37,077 nt of DNA from a virus, in IMG/VR virus record IMGVR_UViG_3300008448_000274, positions 1 through 37,077 of that record; one strand, given 5' to 3'. The first letter of the stretch is position 1. Every line of letters starts with the position of its first letter. Position numbers and translations under genes: made by a program. The notes under the pieces were generated by a model. The model had not been told where the DNA came from and did no database searches. It was given only the letters and a program-made list of their open reading frames with translations. Positions 23,754 through 30,936 of this stretch are shown here, piece after piece.

Positions 23754-23958
23754 TTCTAACAATATCAAAAATAAAGTTACCTAAAAAGCAAATAACAGCC
23801 AACACAATGAATGACACAAATAGGTGATTAATTACCCATATAAAGGCTTGTTTTAAGAAAGCACCTGTTAGTACGTGTCCTAACATTACTACGCCTATAA
23901 TCGAAATACAGGCGAAAATTACCGCTAATAAAGCGTGATGTGAGATTGGTTTTTTCAT
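23734..23958 (-). CDS. Two-TM membrane protein (74 aa)
   Basis: 74 aa from the ATG at 23958, chosen because the A7-CACGAC leader ends exactly there; a longer start at 24057 would cross the upstream gene. Two hydrophobic helices at about 8-28 and 42-62, basic C-terminus. Function unknown. Confidence 0.6.
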   Translation of the reverse strand: MKKPISHHALLAVIFACISIIGVVMLGHVLTGAFLKQAFIWVINHLFVSFIVLAVICFLGNFIFDIVRNGKSEH

Positions 23959-23971
23959 GTCGTGTTTTTTT
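23959..23971 (-). promoter_or_regulatory. AAAAACACGA start leader (copy 5)
   Basis: Minus-strand A7-CACGAC directly before the ATG at 23958. Confidence 0.55.
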
Positions 23972-23974
23972 AGA

Positions 23975-24151
23975 TTATTGGTTAATTCTGCTTTTAACTT
24001 CTGCCAAAGTAACAAAGTACTCACACTCGATAGGATTATCATTTGCATCCCATTCAATTCTATTACCTTCTGAATCTATTGGGTAAAGTGTCCATAGTTT
24101 AATAGTCCTATCGTAAAAGTATGCGAATCCGTTTTTAGTGTGAAGTTTCAT
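23975..24151 (-). CDS. Small protein, unknown (58 aa)
   Basis: 58 aa from the ATG at 24151, which directly follows a copy of the shared leader; the longer frame from 24184 would begin inside the promoter. Aromatic and acidic (FAYFYDRTIKLWTLYPIDSE). No domain recognised. Confidence 0.6.
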   Translation of the reverse strand: MKLHTKNGFAYFYDRTIKLWTLYPIDSEGNRIEWDANDNPIECEYFVTLAEVKSRINQ

Positions 24152-24164
24152 GTCGTGTTTTTTT
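24152..24164 (-). promoter_or_regulatory. AAAAACACGA start leader (copy 6)
   Basis: Minus-strand A7-CACGAC directly before the ATG at 24151. Confidence 0.55.
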
Positions 24165-24275
24165 GATAGTGTAAAGATACACATACTTTATTAAATTGGT
24201 TATGTGGTTTTTACGGAAAATGCTATAAATTTATATAACTAGCTGAAAATCAATAGCAGAATTTTAATAAACGGG
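24152..24275 (-). repeat. Duplicated promoter cassette, copy B
   Basis: Diverged copy of 17263-17376: the same leader, TGTAAAGATAC box (24172-24179 as TATCTTTA on the minus strand), then TAACTAGCTGAAAATCAA and TTTTAATAAA at a similar distance. No -33 TTTG is visible here. Confidence 0.55.
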
Positions 24276-24278
24276 GAT

Positions 24279-24301
24279 AAAAAAGCCCCAATGAAGGGGC
24301 T
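24279..24301 (-). terminator. Intrinsic terminator (leftward)
   Basis: Minus strand: AGCCCC, loop TTCATT, GGGGCT, then T6. It follows the 24322 gene and isolates it from the promoter cassette just downstream. Confidence 0.9.
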
Positions 24302-24321
24302 GTAATTAGGTTAATTGGTTG

Positions 24322-24531
24322 CTAAAATGGTAAATCCGCATCGGGTCTACAATCAGTAACTTTAAACTCAACAATCTCAAATGATTTCAGAGTACACAAT
24401 ACCCATGCTTTTTTCCCAAATTGCTTCGATAGCCTTTTAGCTTCTTGTTCCGCTAATTCTAAAGTAGCGTGTCTGTAAACTGGCATCCTTTCATTTTCAA
24501 GGTAAACCATGAAGAAATGTTGTGTATTCAT
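24322..24531 (-). CDS. Small protein, unknown (69 aa)
   Basis: 69 aa. A helix (TLELAEQEAKRLSKQFGKKA) lies between short strands, a compact alpha/beta pattern. No family recognised. Last gene before the intrinsic terminator. Confidence 0.6.
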   Translation of the reverse strand: MNTQHFFMVYLENERMPVYRHATLELAEQEAKRLSKQFGKKAWVLCTLKSFEIVEFKVTDCRPDADLPF

Positions 24532-24532
24532 A

Positions 24533-24742
24533 TTAATTGATTCTTGTTACTGTAATTTCGGTTTTATCCTCGTTAAGCGAAGTCTTGATTTTAAAACCCT
24601 CAATCTTTTTAGCCACGTTCTTGCCGCTGACACAGAGTGATGATTGAAAAGTTAATGGATTACCAGTAACGGCAAATGTTTTAGTTCCTCCTACTTCTAG
24701 CGTATGTAGGTCTAGCTTTCTTTTTGTTTTCTTTGTTTCCAT
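24533..24742 (-). CDS. Small basic protein, unknown (69 aa)
   Basis: 69 aa, basic N-terminus (METKKTKRKLDLHTLEVGGT) and beta-rich remainder. One nt separates it from the next gene. No domain recognised. Confidence 0.6.
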   Translation of the reverse strand: METKKTKRKLDLHTLEVGGTKTFAVTGNPLTFQSSLCVSGKNVAKKIEGFKIKTSLNEDKTEITVTRIN

Positions 24743-24749
24743 ATATGTT

Positions 24750-24890
24750 TTATTGTTTTTTAGATTCTAAAGTTTTCATGTATTCATGGTATTGACGTGC
24801 GTATTCTTCTGCTGCAAAATGGTAGGCTGCTTTAGTTTCGCCGTAATAATCTATCTTTTCTTGTAGTATTTTAAAGTAATCTGGCTGCAT
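24750..24890 (-). CDS. Small helical protein (46 aa)
   Basis: 46 aa, entirely helical and Tyr/Lys/Glu-rich (MQPDYFKILQEKIDYYGETK at the start). Fits neatly between neighbours and has coding-like composition. Function unknown. Confidence 0.5.
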   Translation of the reverse strand: MQPDYFKILQEKIDYYGETKAAYHFAAEEYARQYHEYMKTLESKKQ

Positions 24891-24969
24891 TCTATTTCTT
24901 AAAGGTTAATTATTAAAAATCTTTAAAGGTATGTAAGGCGTATATGTTCGCTTATAAATTAGTTAGTGG

Positions 24970-25269
24970 TCATTTTTGGCTTAGAAACATCTCGTATAAT
25001 TCTTTAGTGGTTGCTTGACCAGAATATGTTTCATTAACCCATCGGTATTTTATTACTCCGTTAAATGATACAGGATTAAATTGCCAATCATATAATTCAA
25101 TCCATTCGTGAAACTCGTCAGCCAAAACCGAACCGCTAACATCGGCTTGGCGTAATTCTTCAAGTATCTCACGAAACCTAATCATGTAATCGTGGTTTTC
25201 GTGTTCATTATGCACCCACTTCATTCTTTCGTACACCCATTCCAAATGTTTAATGTCTTTGTCTTTCAT
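24970..25269 (-). CDS. Unknown early protein (99 aa) with VSGSV linker
   Basis: 99 aa, helical N-terminal half (HLEWVYERMKWVHNEHENHD), a VSGSV segment at 44-48 encoded by a 17-nt stretch identical to one in the zinc-finger gene, then a Trp-rich C-terminal half. It is the first protein gene after the tRNA genes. Function unknown. Confidence 0.6.
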   Translation of the reverse strand: MKDKDIKHLEWVYERMKWVHNEHENHDYMIRFREILEELRQADVSGSVLADEFHEWIELYDWQFNPVSFNGVIKYRWVNETYSGQATTKELYEMFLSQK

Positions 25270-25299
25270 ACATAAATCCGTTTAAATTATTAAAAACAT

Positions 25300-25424
25300 C
25301 AGTCAGGACAGGATTCGAACCTGCAAACCACAGAGCTAAGGTTTTATACCAGCATTTCTGCTTACGGGCGACTTCGTGGTGCTTCCGCCAATCTACTGCC
25401 GTATTCCAATTCCGCCACCTGACC
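25300..25424 (-). tRNA. tRNA-like gene with oversized anticodon region (isotype unassigned)
   Basis: 125 nt. The acceptor arm pairs 25418-25424 with 25301-25307 (GGTCAGG/CCTGACT). A Leu-type D arm (TGGCGGAATTGG) and a normal T arm (GCAGG TTCGAAT CCTGT, 25308-25324) are clear. A 5-bp stem CAGTA/TGCTG (25394-25398 / 25350-25354) sits where the anticodon stem belongs, but it encloses 39 nt instead of 7, including GGCG/CGCC. A candidate class-II variable arm (AAACC/GGTTT) follows. Either the anticodon loop carries a ~32-nt insertion or the gene is decayed. CCA is not encoded. Confidence 0.55.
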
Positions 25425-25434
25425 AATGCTTTTG

Positions 25435-25507
25435 CACAGGGATTAGGACTCGAACCTAAAGTTACTGGATTTGGAGTCCAGCGTATTACCAATTATACTA
25501 CCCCTGC
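25435..25507 (-). tRNA. tRNA-Trp (anticodon CCA)
   Basis: 73 nt. Acceptor GCAGGGG/TCCCTGT with G-U at both ends of the stem, anticodon stem CTGGA/TCCAG with loop CTCCAAA giving anticodon CCA, T arm TTAGG TTCGAGT CCTAA. The discriminator is G, as in bacterial tRNA-Trp. CCA is not encoded. Confidence 0.85.
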
Positions 25508-25526
25508 GTATTTTAAAGAACTTCGA

Positions 25527-25558
25527 CAAAACTAATAAACTTTTTTAGAAATAGCAAA
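25527..25558 (-). promoter_or_regulatory. Leftward early promoter
   Basis: Minus strand: TTTG (25555-25558), 20 nt, TAGTTTTG (25527-25534), a full match to TTTG-N~20-TAnnTTTG. It drives the tRNA genes and probably the early block. Confidence 0.75.
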
Positions 25559-25567
25559 TATTTTTTA

Positions 25568-25599
25568 GTTGGTTATTAGAAAACAATTTCGCAACTTTG
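25568..25599 (+). promoter_or_regulatory. Rightward promoter opposite the early promoter
   Basis: GTTG (25568-25571), 20 nt, CAACTTTG (25592-25599), a near match to the same consensus. The ATG follows at 25610. With the leftward promoter it makes a divergent hub. Confidence 0.6.
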
Positions 25600-25609
25600 T
25601 AAAAAACCG

Positions 25610-25963
25610 ATGAAAAAAATAATCTTACTACTATTTTTAGTTTCTTGTAAAAAGGAAACAGTAGAACCAACTCCCGAACCAGAACCAATCCCTGTAAAGG
25701 ACTACAAGGTATTGACTATTAAAGATGCTTCCTACTATTGCACTATTGAACTAAGCAATAAGAAGTGGGGCAGTGATTCAATAATTACGGTTAACCCTAT
25801 TACAACGGCTAACTATACCCGAAGCACTAAGTTTAAATACGCCACAATATCAATGGTTCATCCCAATGGGGGTAAGATTTACTACTCCATTCTTGTTGAT
25901 GGCAATTTAATAAAAACTATTCAAGGGGCTATTAAATCAAGTGTTGATACTTTATCTTTGTGA
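25610..25963 (+). CDS. Small lipoprotein, unknown
   Basis: 117 aa. Lipoprotein signal MKKIILLLFLVSC with lipobox LVSC (Cys13), followed by Lys-Lys-Glu and a Pro/Glu linker (about 18-30), then a beta-rich domain. Being the first rightward gene under a host-type promoter, it should be expressed early. A surface lipoprotein blocking superinfection is a reasonable guess; not shown by sequence. Confidence 0.7.
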   Translation: MKKIILLLFLVSCKKETVEPTPEPEPIPVKDYKVLTIKDASYYCTIELSNKKWGSDSIITVNPITTANYTRSTKFKYATISMVHPNGGKIYYSILVDGNLIKTIQGAIKSSVDTLSL

Positions 25964-26544
25964 TTATTGAAACACGGCAGATAATAGAAGAATTAGCAAA
26001 GCAGCCCAAGTATAAATCTATTTGTATTAAGATAGCGGTACGGCAGGACTTAGCGGATGACCTTTATCAGGAGTTCTTTTTATCGCTGTTAAACATTAAA
26101 GATGACCGATTGACATTAGCCTATGAAGGGAAGTATTTAGAAGTCTTTTGTTATGGGATAATTCATAATATTTGGTCTATGCGTGGTAGGTGTAAGAAGT
26201 ATGAGAACGGTTCTACATCACCATTATACAATGCAACGGACAACATTTACAACTTAGATATGTTCGAGGACATAGAAGTGTTAGACCATTTAGACCCGCA
26301 TACCGCATTAGAATTATTAGAGGAAGCCGACATATCAAAAGAGGACATTATTAAACAAGTGGAGAAGGATAAAACAAGCACGGATAGAACAACAATGTTT
26401 AGGGCGCACGTTTTTTACCAGTCAATGTTCAATTTTAAAAATCCACGCAAATTTGCCGAAGTATCAAATATCCCTTATAGAGTAGTCCTACATTCATTTA
26501 ACGAATACAAATCACACCTTAATAAACAATTATGCAAGTCTTAA
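25960..26544 (+). CDS. Phage sigma factor-like protein
   Basis: 194 aa, GTG start overlapping the preceding TGA (GTGA); no nearby in-frame ATG. Residues about 25-46 (IAVRQDLADDLYQEFFLSLL) resemble sigma-70 region 2 (the D-x2-Q-E core). The middle has ENGSTSPLYNA, a motif I associate with sigma-like proteins of Bacteroidetes phages. The C-terminus (RKFAEVSNIPYRVVLHSFNE) fits a region 4 helix-turn-helix. It probably redirects host RNA polymerase, and the TTGATATATAC sites in front of late genes are the obvious candidate targets. Confidence 0.65.
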   Translation: MIIETRQIIEELAKQPKYKSICIKIAVRQDLADDLYQEFFLSLLNIKDDRLTLAYEGKYLEVFCYGIIHNIWSMRGRCKKYENGSTSPLYNATDNIYNLDMFEDIEVLDHLDPHTALELLEEADISKEDIIKQVEKDKTSTDRTTMFRAHVFYQSMFNFKNPRKFAEVSNIPYRVVLHSFNEYKSHLNKQLCKS

Positions 26545-26813
26545 TAATAGCAGCGTTTGGCGCATGGTTTGCCAACATATCGGGTATTCCTCAAATGGTT
26601 TCTCAGTTCCTTTTTTTAATGGGTAAATTCAAACAACTTACTCCCGAATTTAAAAGACCATACCGATTAAAACCGTTCGATTGCGAAATGTGCTTAACCT
26701 TTTGGCTTTACCTATTTACTCACTTTGAACAACCTATCATTAATAATCTATTCATGTCGGGGGTATGTTCATTGATTGCCATGCTAATAACCAAGTTATA
26801 CAATAAAATATGA
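26532..26813 (+). CDS. Membrane protein with Cys pair (93 aa)
   Basis: 93 aa. Hydrophobic segments at about 2-18 and 70-87 and an internal DCEMCLTFW motif (C-x2-C followed by an aromatic run). Overlaps both neighbours by 4-13 nt. The motif recurs in small Bacteroidetes phage membrane proteins of unknown role. Confidence 0.6.
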   Translation: MQVLIIAAFGAWFANISGIPQMVSQFLFLMGKFKQLTPEFKRPYRLKPFDCEMCLTFWLYLFTHFEQPIINNLFMSGVCSLIAMLITKLYNKI

Positions 26814-27085
26814 GCCTACAAACCGATTTAGAACCTTACAGACAGCTAATTGAATTAGTCCACAACGATGCTTATGTCCCACAGTCACGAAGCAATGATG
26901 CTTTAGCAATTGCACAAATATTAAACAGTCACGGACATAGATACATTTTAAGCGGGTGTCAGTCATGCACTATTAATATGTTCAATGATGCTTATAGATT
27001 ATTAGCGAAGCCCGTATTTATGTCATTCCCAAAGCAAGAACCGCAACAAGAACCTAAAAAACGTGGAAGGAAACCAAAAGCATGA
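26810..27085 (+). CDS. Small protein with AT-hook-like tail (91 aa)
   Basis: 91 aa, helical with CQSC (about 49-52) and a C-terminal KKRGRKPKA, which fits an AT-hook (RGRKP core) and could bind the minor groove of AT-rich DNA. 4-nt overlaps with both neighbours. Function unknown; DNA association is inference. Confidence 0.6.
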   Translation: MSLQTDLEPYRQLIELVHNDAYVPQSRSNDALAIAQILNSHGHRYILSGCQSCTINMFNDAYRLLAKPVFMSFPKQEPQQEPKKRGRKPKA

Positions 27086-28203
27086 GAATATTATTAGTCC
27101 ATCCCATTCACATAATAAGTGAAACGCAGTACACGGTTGGAGCGGTAGAATACCACCGTATGTATAAGCCCCACCATGTGCTTAATAAACTTCATCCCGA
27201 ATACGATTATTCAACGGCAAACAGTATTCACGAAATGTCAGACGATGAGTTAAAGAAATTCAATCTTATTTTATTCTGCCGTGTAATTAACCGACCAGAT
27301 GAAACTAAAGAACGGCTTAATAAATTAGGCATTAAGTTTGGATTAGATTTAGACGATTACTGGCATTTAGATAAGTTTCACGTTCTTTATGAATCCTACC
27401 AAAATAACAATACCCCCGCATTAATTGTTAAGTCAATCGCTGCATCACATTTTGTAATTTGTACCACTTCAATATTAGCGGATAAGATTAAGCCATTAAA
27501 CCCAAACGTGTACGTTATTGAAAACGGTATTGATACTTCGGACGAAACATGGAAACCTAAGCGCACCTATTCAAACCGTGTCAGATTCGGATTTACACAA
27601 GGCTCAACGCATCAAGAGGATATTAATATTGTAGCGGATGACGTAGCTAAGTCAATGGATGATTCTGCATTCTACCATCACGGGCAAATAGTACTATGTG
27701 GGTATGAGGGAAAGCATACTATTAGTGTGGGTTACGAAAAACTATTAACTAATAACTTCAAAGCACTTAAACGCTTTTACTATCCCTATGTGAATGAGTT
27801 GATGAAAGAAACTAAGGAAGGGCTAAAGAAAGATTTATGCTATCGCAGAATATGGAAAACAGACATAGACGTATTCGGAAACGTTTACAACGAGTTTGAT
27901 ATATCGGTTGCCCCTTTGTTAGATACGGAGTTTAATAATTGCAAGTCAAATCTAAAAATGTTAGAGGCGGGATTCAAAGGGTGTGCCATTATGGTTTCAG
28001 AAGTAAGCCCCTATACTCCACTAGCCACAAGTGAAAATTCGTTCTTGTTATCTGAAAAATCATTCAAGGGATGGCAAAGATACATACTATCGAACCCTGA
28101 AATAATTAAGGAGAAAGCGCATTATTTATCAAGGGACGTTAGACCTTATTCCCTACAAAATTTAACCACTAAAAGAAAACAATTATATGACCAACTCGCC
28201 TAA
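27082..28203 (+). CDS. Glycosyltransferase, GT-B fold (GT4-like)
   Basis: 373 aa. A Rossmann-like N-terminus (MRILLVHPIHI), a GLDLDDYWHL region (about 92-101), VICTTSILADKI and VIENGID (about 130-155) form the N-domain and hinge. The C-domain has CKSNLKMLEAGFKG and MVSEVSPY (about 294-318), the acceptor/nucleotide-sugar motif pattern of GT4 enzymes. It probably transfers a sugar in the cytoplasm. First of three glycan enzymes in an overlapping operon (17-nt overlap with the next gene). Confidence 0.78.
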   Translation: MRILLVHPIHIISETQYTVGAVEYHRMYKPHHVLNKLHPEYDYSTANSIHEMSDDELKKFNLILFCRVINRPDETKERLNKLGIKFGLDLDDYWHLDKFHVLYESYQNNNTPALIVKSIAASHFVICTTSILADKIKPLNPNVYVIENGIDTSDETWKPKRTYSNRVRFGFTQGSTHQEDINIVADDVAKSMDDSAFYHHGQIVLCGYEGKHTISVGYEKLLTNNFKALKRFYYPYVNELMKETKEGLKKDLCYRRIWKTDIDVFGNVYNEFDISVAPLLDTEFNNCKSNLKMLEAGFKGCAIMVSEVSPYTPLATSENSFLLSEKSFKGWQRYILSNPEIIKEKAHYLSRDVRPYSLQNLTTKRKQLYDQLA

Positions 28204-28981
28204 AGTAGTTATCGGTATGGCTGTTTACAGCACCGAAGAAAACAAAAAAGATGAATGCCTAGAAAAGTGTTTAGCTAGTCTAATGGCTCAATTATTAGAT
28301 AATAAGAACTATAAACTAGTATTGTCTGTAAATGGCATGACCGACAACACAATCGAGTTTATTAGGTTATTCAAACGTTTAGGGGTTGTGCATGATGTTA
28401 TTTTTAATGAAACCAACATCGGTACAGCCGAAGCAATTAATAAAGTTTGGGAGCGTTACCCTAATTCACACTGTTTAAAAATGGATGACGATGTGGTAAT
28501 ACACTCTACTAACTGGCTAGATTTAATGGTTGAATGTATAGAGCGTGACCCTAATATTGGAATTATAGGATTGAAGCGCAAAGACTGTTGGGAAAAACCA
28601 AGTAACCCTAATCCCGATTATAAGTCAGAATTAATAATGTTACCGCAAGAAGCAGGGCAAAAGTGGCTAATAGTAGAAAAGGTTAAACACGTAATTGGTA
28701 CTTGTCAACTTTACAACCGTGCTTTATTGGATAAAATTGGGTACTTGTACCAACCTAGTCTTTACGGGTATGATGACGTACTGGCAAGTTGGCGCAGTCA
28801 TATAGCTGGATTTAAAAACGTTCATTTCCCACAGATTGAGATTGACCATATAGACGATGGCAAGACACCGTATCAAGGTTGGAAGGAACGGCATTCTGGA
28901 GAACAAACGCAGAATGTTATTAGAATAGTTGACCAGTATTTAAACGGGACTAAATCAATTTACTACAATCCATTCCAATGA
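28187..28981 (+). CDS. Glycosyltransferase family 2 (GT-A)
   Basis: 264 aa. N-terminal VVIGMAVYSTEENKKDECLE, SVNGMTDNTIEFI and NIGTAEAINKVWE precede the metal-binding CLKMDDDVVIH (Asp triplet at about 99-101). A later YGYDDVLASWR fits the catalytic-base loop. Uses a nucleotide sugar and divalent metal. Overlaps both glycan enzymes, so a shared pathway is likely. Confidence 0.8.
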   Translation: MTNSPKVVIGMAVYSTEENKKDECLEKCLASLMAQLLDNKNYKLVLSVNGMTDNTIEFIRLFKRLGVVHDVIFNETNIGTAEAINKVWERYPNSHCLKMDDDVVIHSTNWLDLMVECIERDPNIGIIGLKRKDCWEKPSNPNPDYKSELIMLPQEAGQKWLIVEKVKHVIGTCQLYNRALLDKIGYLYQPSLYGYDDVLASWRSHIAGFKNVHFPQIEIDHIDDGKTPYQGWKERHSGEQTQNVIRIVDQYLNGTKSIYYNPFQ

Positions 28982-30309
28982 TTAAGCTAATAACCACAGC
29001 ATCAAAGAAGCAGGGCGCAGAAAGACTAATAATGTCTGCAAAGAATTACGGTTGGGATTTAGAGTTCTTAACTGGTAATTGGACGGGATTAGAATGTAAA
29101 GAACAGTGGACGTACAAGTATTTAAAAGAGCACCCAGAGGTTGAGGAATTTGTATTTACCGATGCCTTCGATACGTTTGCGGTTGGAACACCTTATAGGA
29201 CATTACAGCACATTAACGTACACCCAAACAAAATAATAATTAGCGCAGAGAAAGGATGCTACCCGCACCCAGAGAAAGCCAAGTTATATCCCGAAACAAC
29301 AAGCCCATTCAAATATGTAAATGCTGGGCAGTTTTGCGGAAGTTCTAAAACATTTATTGAGTTATACGAAGCCAACCAAATAACCGAAAAGGATATAAAC
29401 GACCAAACATGGATGACCGACTTGTATCTTAATAATCAGGACAAATGTTATTTAGATACTGATTGCATGATATTCCAATCAGTAGCCTTTTGCGCCCCAT
29501 CAGAGTTTCTATTAAACAATAATCTAATAAACACGCACACGGATGGTTCGGCTCAATTTATACACGGCAACGGACAAACACCATTGGGTGCTTATGAGCA
29601 TTTAATAGTTAGGACAAAGAATGTTCAAGAATTAACGAATTGTTGGCAGGACACGCCAGAATCACACAAGTACATTAACGACAGTTTAGTTAATAAACTT
29701 CTTACTCATTGGGAATTAACAGAAGAATTACAGCTAAGGTTATGGGTTGAAAAAAACATATTTGGATTCGGTGAACGTGCATTTTATCCAATGTTCAAAC
29801 TTCTATTCGACTCACAACCAATTAATGAAATATTAGAAATAGGAGTATTCAAAGGGCAAACACTTGCTTTGTTTAAAATGTTAGAACCAGAAGCAAACGT
29901 AACAGGAATCACCCCACTAGACACAACAGGGAATTATTGGGAATCTAATTACGCAGAAGATGTAAAGAGAATCCACGATGAGTTCAATCTACCTCAACCA
30001 ACTATCTTACACGGACTATCAACCAATCCCGATATTATTAAAGAAGCAGGTAAAAAAGAATACGACCTAATCTATATAGACGGTGACCATTCTTTTAATG
30101 GAGTAAGACAAGATATTGTTAATTTCAGTACCTTTGTAAAAAAAGGCGGTTATTTAGTATTAGACGATTGCGCTTGTCATTACCAGCTACCAGAAGGAAT
30201 GTTTAGAGGACATGATGAAACGACACGAGGCGTAAATAGTTTACTGCCAAATGACCAGTTCAAAGAATTGTTTAACGTAGTTCACATAAGAGTATTTAAA
30301 AAACTATGA
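28978..30309 (+). CDS. Fused glycosyltransferase-methyltransferase
   Basis: 443 aa in two parts. Residues 1-230 resemble PLOD/GT25-like glycosyltransferases: EEFVFTDAFDTFAVG (a DxD-type motif, about 56-70), PFKYVNAGQFCGS (about 110-122) and LDTDCMIFQ. Residues about 255-443 are a class I SAM-dependent methyltransferase (Methyltransf_24-like): ILEIGVFKGQTLALF (motif I, about 285-299), YDLIYIDGDHSFNGV (about 362-376) and GGYLVLDDC (about 391-399). One polypeptide could add and then O-methylate a sugar. Target (virion protein, DNA or host surface) is unknown. Confidence 0.75.
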   Translation: MIKLITTASKKQGAERLIMSAKNYGWDLEFLTGNWTGLECKEQWTYKYLKEHPEVEEFVFTDAFDTFAVGTPYRTLQHINVHPNKIIISAEKGCYPHPEKAKLYPETTSPFKYVNAGQFCGSSKTFIELYEANQITEKDINDQTWMTDLYLNNQDKCYLDTDCMIFQSVAFCAPSEFLLNNNLINTHTDGSAQFIHGNGQTPLGAYEHLIVRTKNVQELTNCWQDTPESHKYINDSLVNKLLTHWELTEELQLRLWVEKNIFGFGERAFYPMFKLLFDSQPINEILEIGVFKGQTLALFKMLEPEANVTGITPLDTTGNYWESNYAEDVKRIHDEFNLPQPTILHGLSTNPDIIKEAGKKEYDLIYIDGDHSFNGVRQDIVNFSTFVKKGGYLVLDDCACHYQLPEGMFRGHDETTRGVNSLLPNDQFKELFNVVHIRVFKKL

Positions 30310-30315
30310 GCGAAT

Positions 30316-30429
30316 ATGAATGCAGATATTTTTGGGAAAATAGTAACTGATATAATCCCACCACTATTATTAATAGCAGCATCACTAGGACTGCTTTATC
30401 TAGTATCTAAAAAAGGAAACAATGGCTAA
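30316..30429 (+). CDS. Small single-TM protein (37 aa)
   Basis: 37 aa from the ATG at 30316, with one hydrophobic helix (IIPPLLLIAASLGLLYLVS) and a basic C-terminus. Overlaps the terminase small subunit start by 8 nt. Its fit between two genes supports it. Confidence 0.5.
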   Translation: MNADIFGKIVTDIIPPLLLIAASLGLLYLVSKKGNNG

Positions 30430-30856
30430 GAACGGAAACATTCATCCTACAAGGATATTCAAACAACCAGAGGAGTTATACAAAGCCTTTATGGAATACA
30501 AAGCCCATCTGAAAGAAGAAGCGAATCAATGGCTAAAAATCCAATATGTAGGTAAAGACGGGGATAGAGTAACCGACCCAATGAAACTGCCTTACACAAT
30601 GGAAGGATTCGAGAATTTTTGCTATGACCGATATGGGGTTATTGAGCAATACTTCGCAAACAAGGAAGGGTATTACGGTGACTTCGTTAATATCTGTTCA
30701 CGTATTAAAAAAGAAATTCGGGAAAATCAGATAACAGGTGGTTTATTAGGAATGTATAATCCATCCATAACCCAAAGATTAAACGGATTAACTGAAAAGT
30801 CGGACGTTAATATCTCAATGGAACAACCTTTATTTCCCGATAAGAATGATAAGTGA
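30422..30856 (+). CDS. terS: Terminase small subunit
   Basis: 144 aa. The N-terminus has PTRIFKQPEELYKAFMEYKA and the C-terminal half ICSRIKKEIRENQITGGLLG followed by MYNPSITQRLNGL, characteristic of Bacteroidetes phage terminase small subunits. It recognises the packaging site and loads the large subunit. The large subunit gene follows but is separated by an HNH endonuclease gene, an interruption of the usual terS-terL pair. Confidence 0.82.
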   Translation: MAKNGNIHPTRIFKQPEELYKAFMEYKAHLKEEANQWLKIQYVGKDGDRVTDPMKLPYTMEGFENFCYDRYGVIEQYFANKEGYYGDFVNICSRIKKEIRENQITGGLLGMYNPSITQRLNGLTEKSDVNISMEQPLFPDKNDK

Positions 30857-30929
30857 GGGACTATTTGAGGAGGTTATTGTAACCAAAAACGGGTTAGTTG
30901 TAGCTTTTTATACATACGGACTTAATTAA
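30846..30929 (+). CDS. Tiny ORF between terS and HNH gene (27 aa)
   Basis: An ATG overlapping the end of terS by 11 nt opens a 27-aa frame (MISEGLFEEVIVTKNGLVVA at the start). It may be a small gene or a leftover of the intergenic or N-terminal terL sequence displaced by the HNH gene. Weak support. Confidence 0.3.
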   Translation: MISEGLFEEVIVTKNGLVVAFYTYGLN

Positions 30930-30936
30930 TAATAAC

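Noticed and set aside
25250-25492. Minus-strand 80-codon ORF across the tRNA genes
   Set aside because: Runs through both tRNAs; composition reflects structural RNA.
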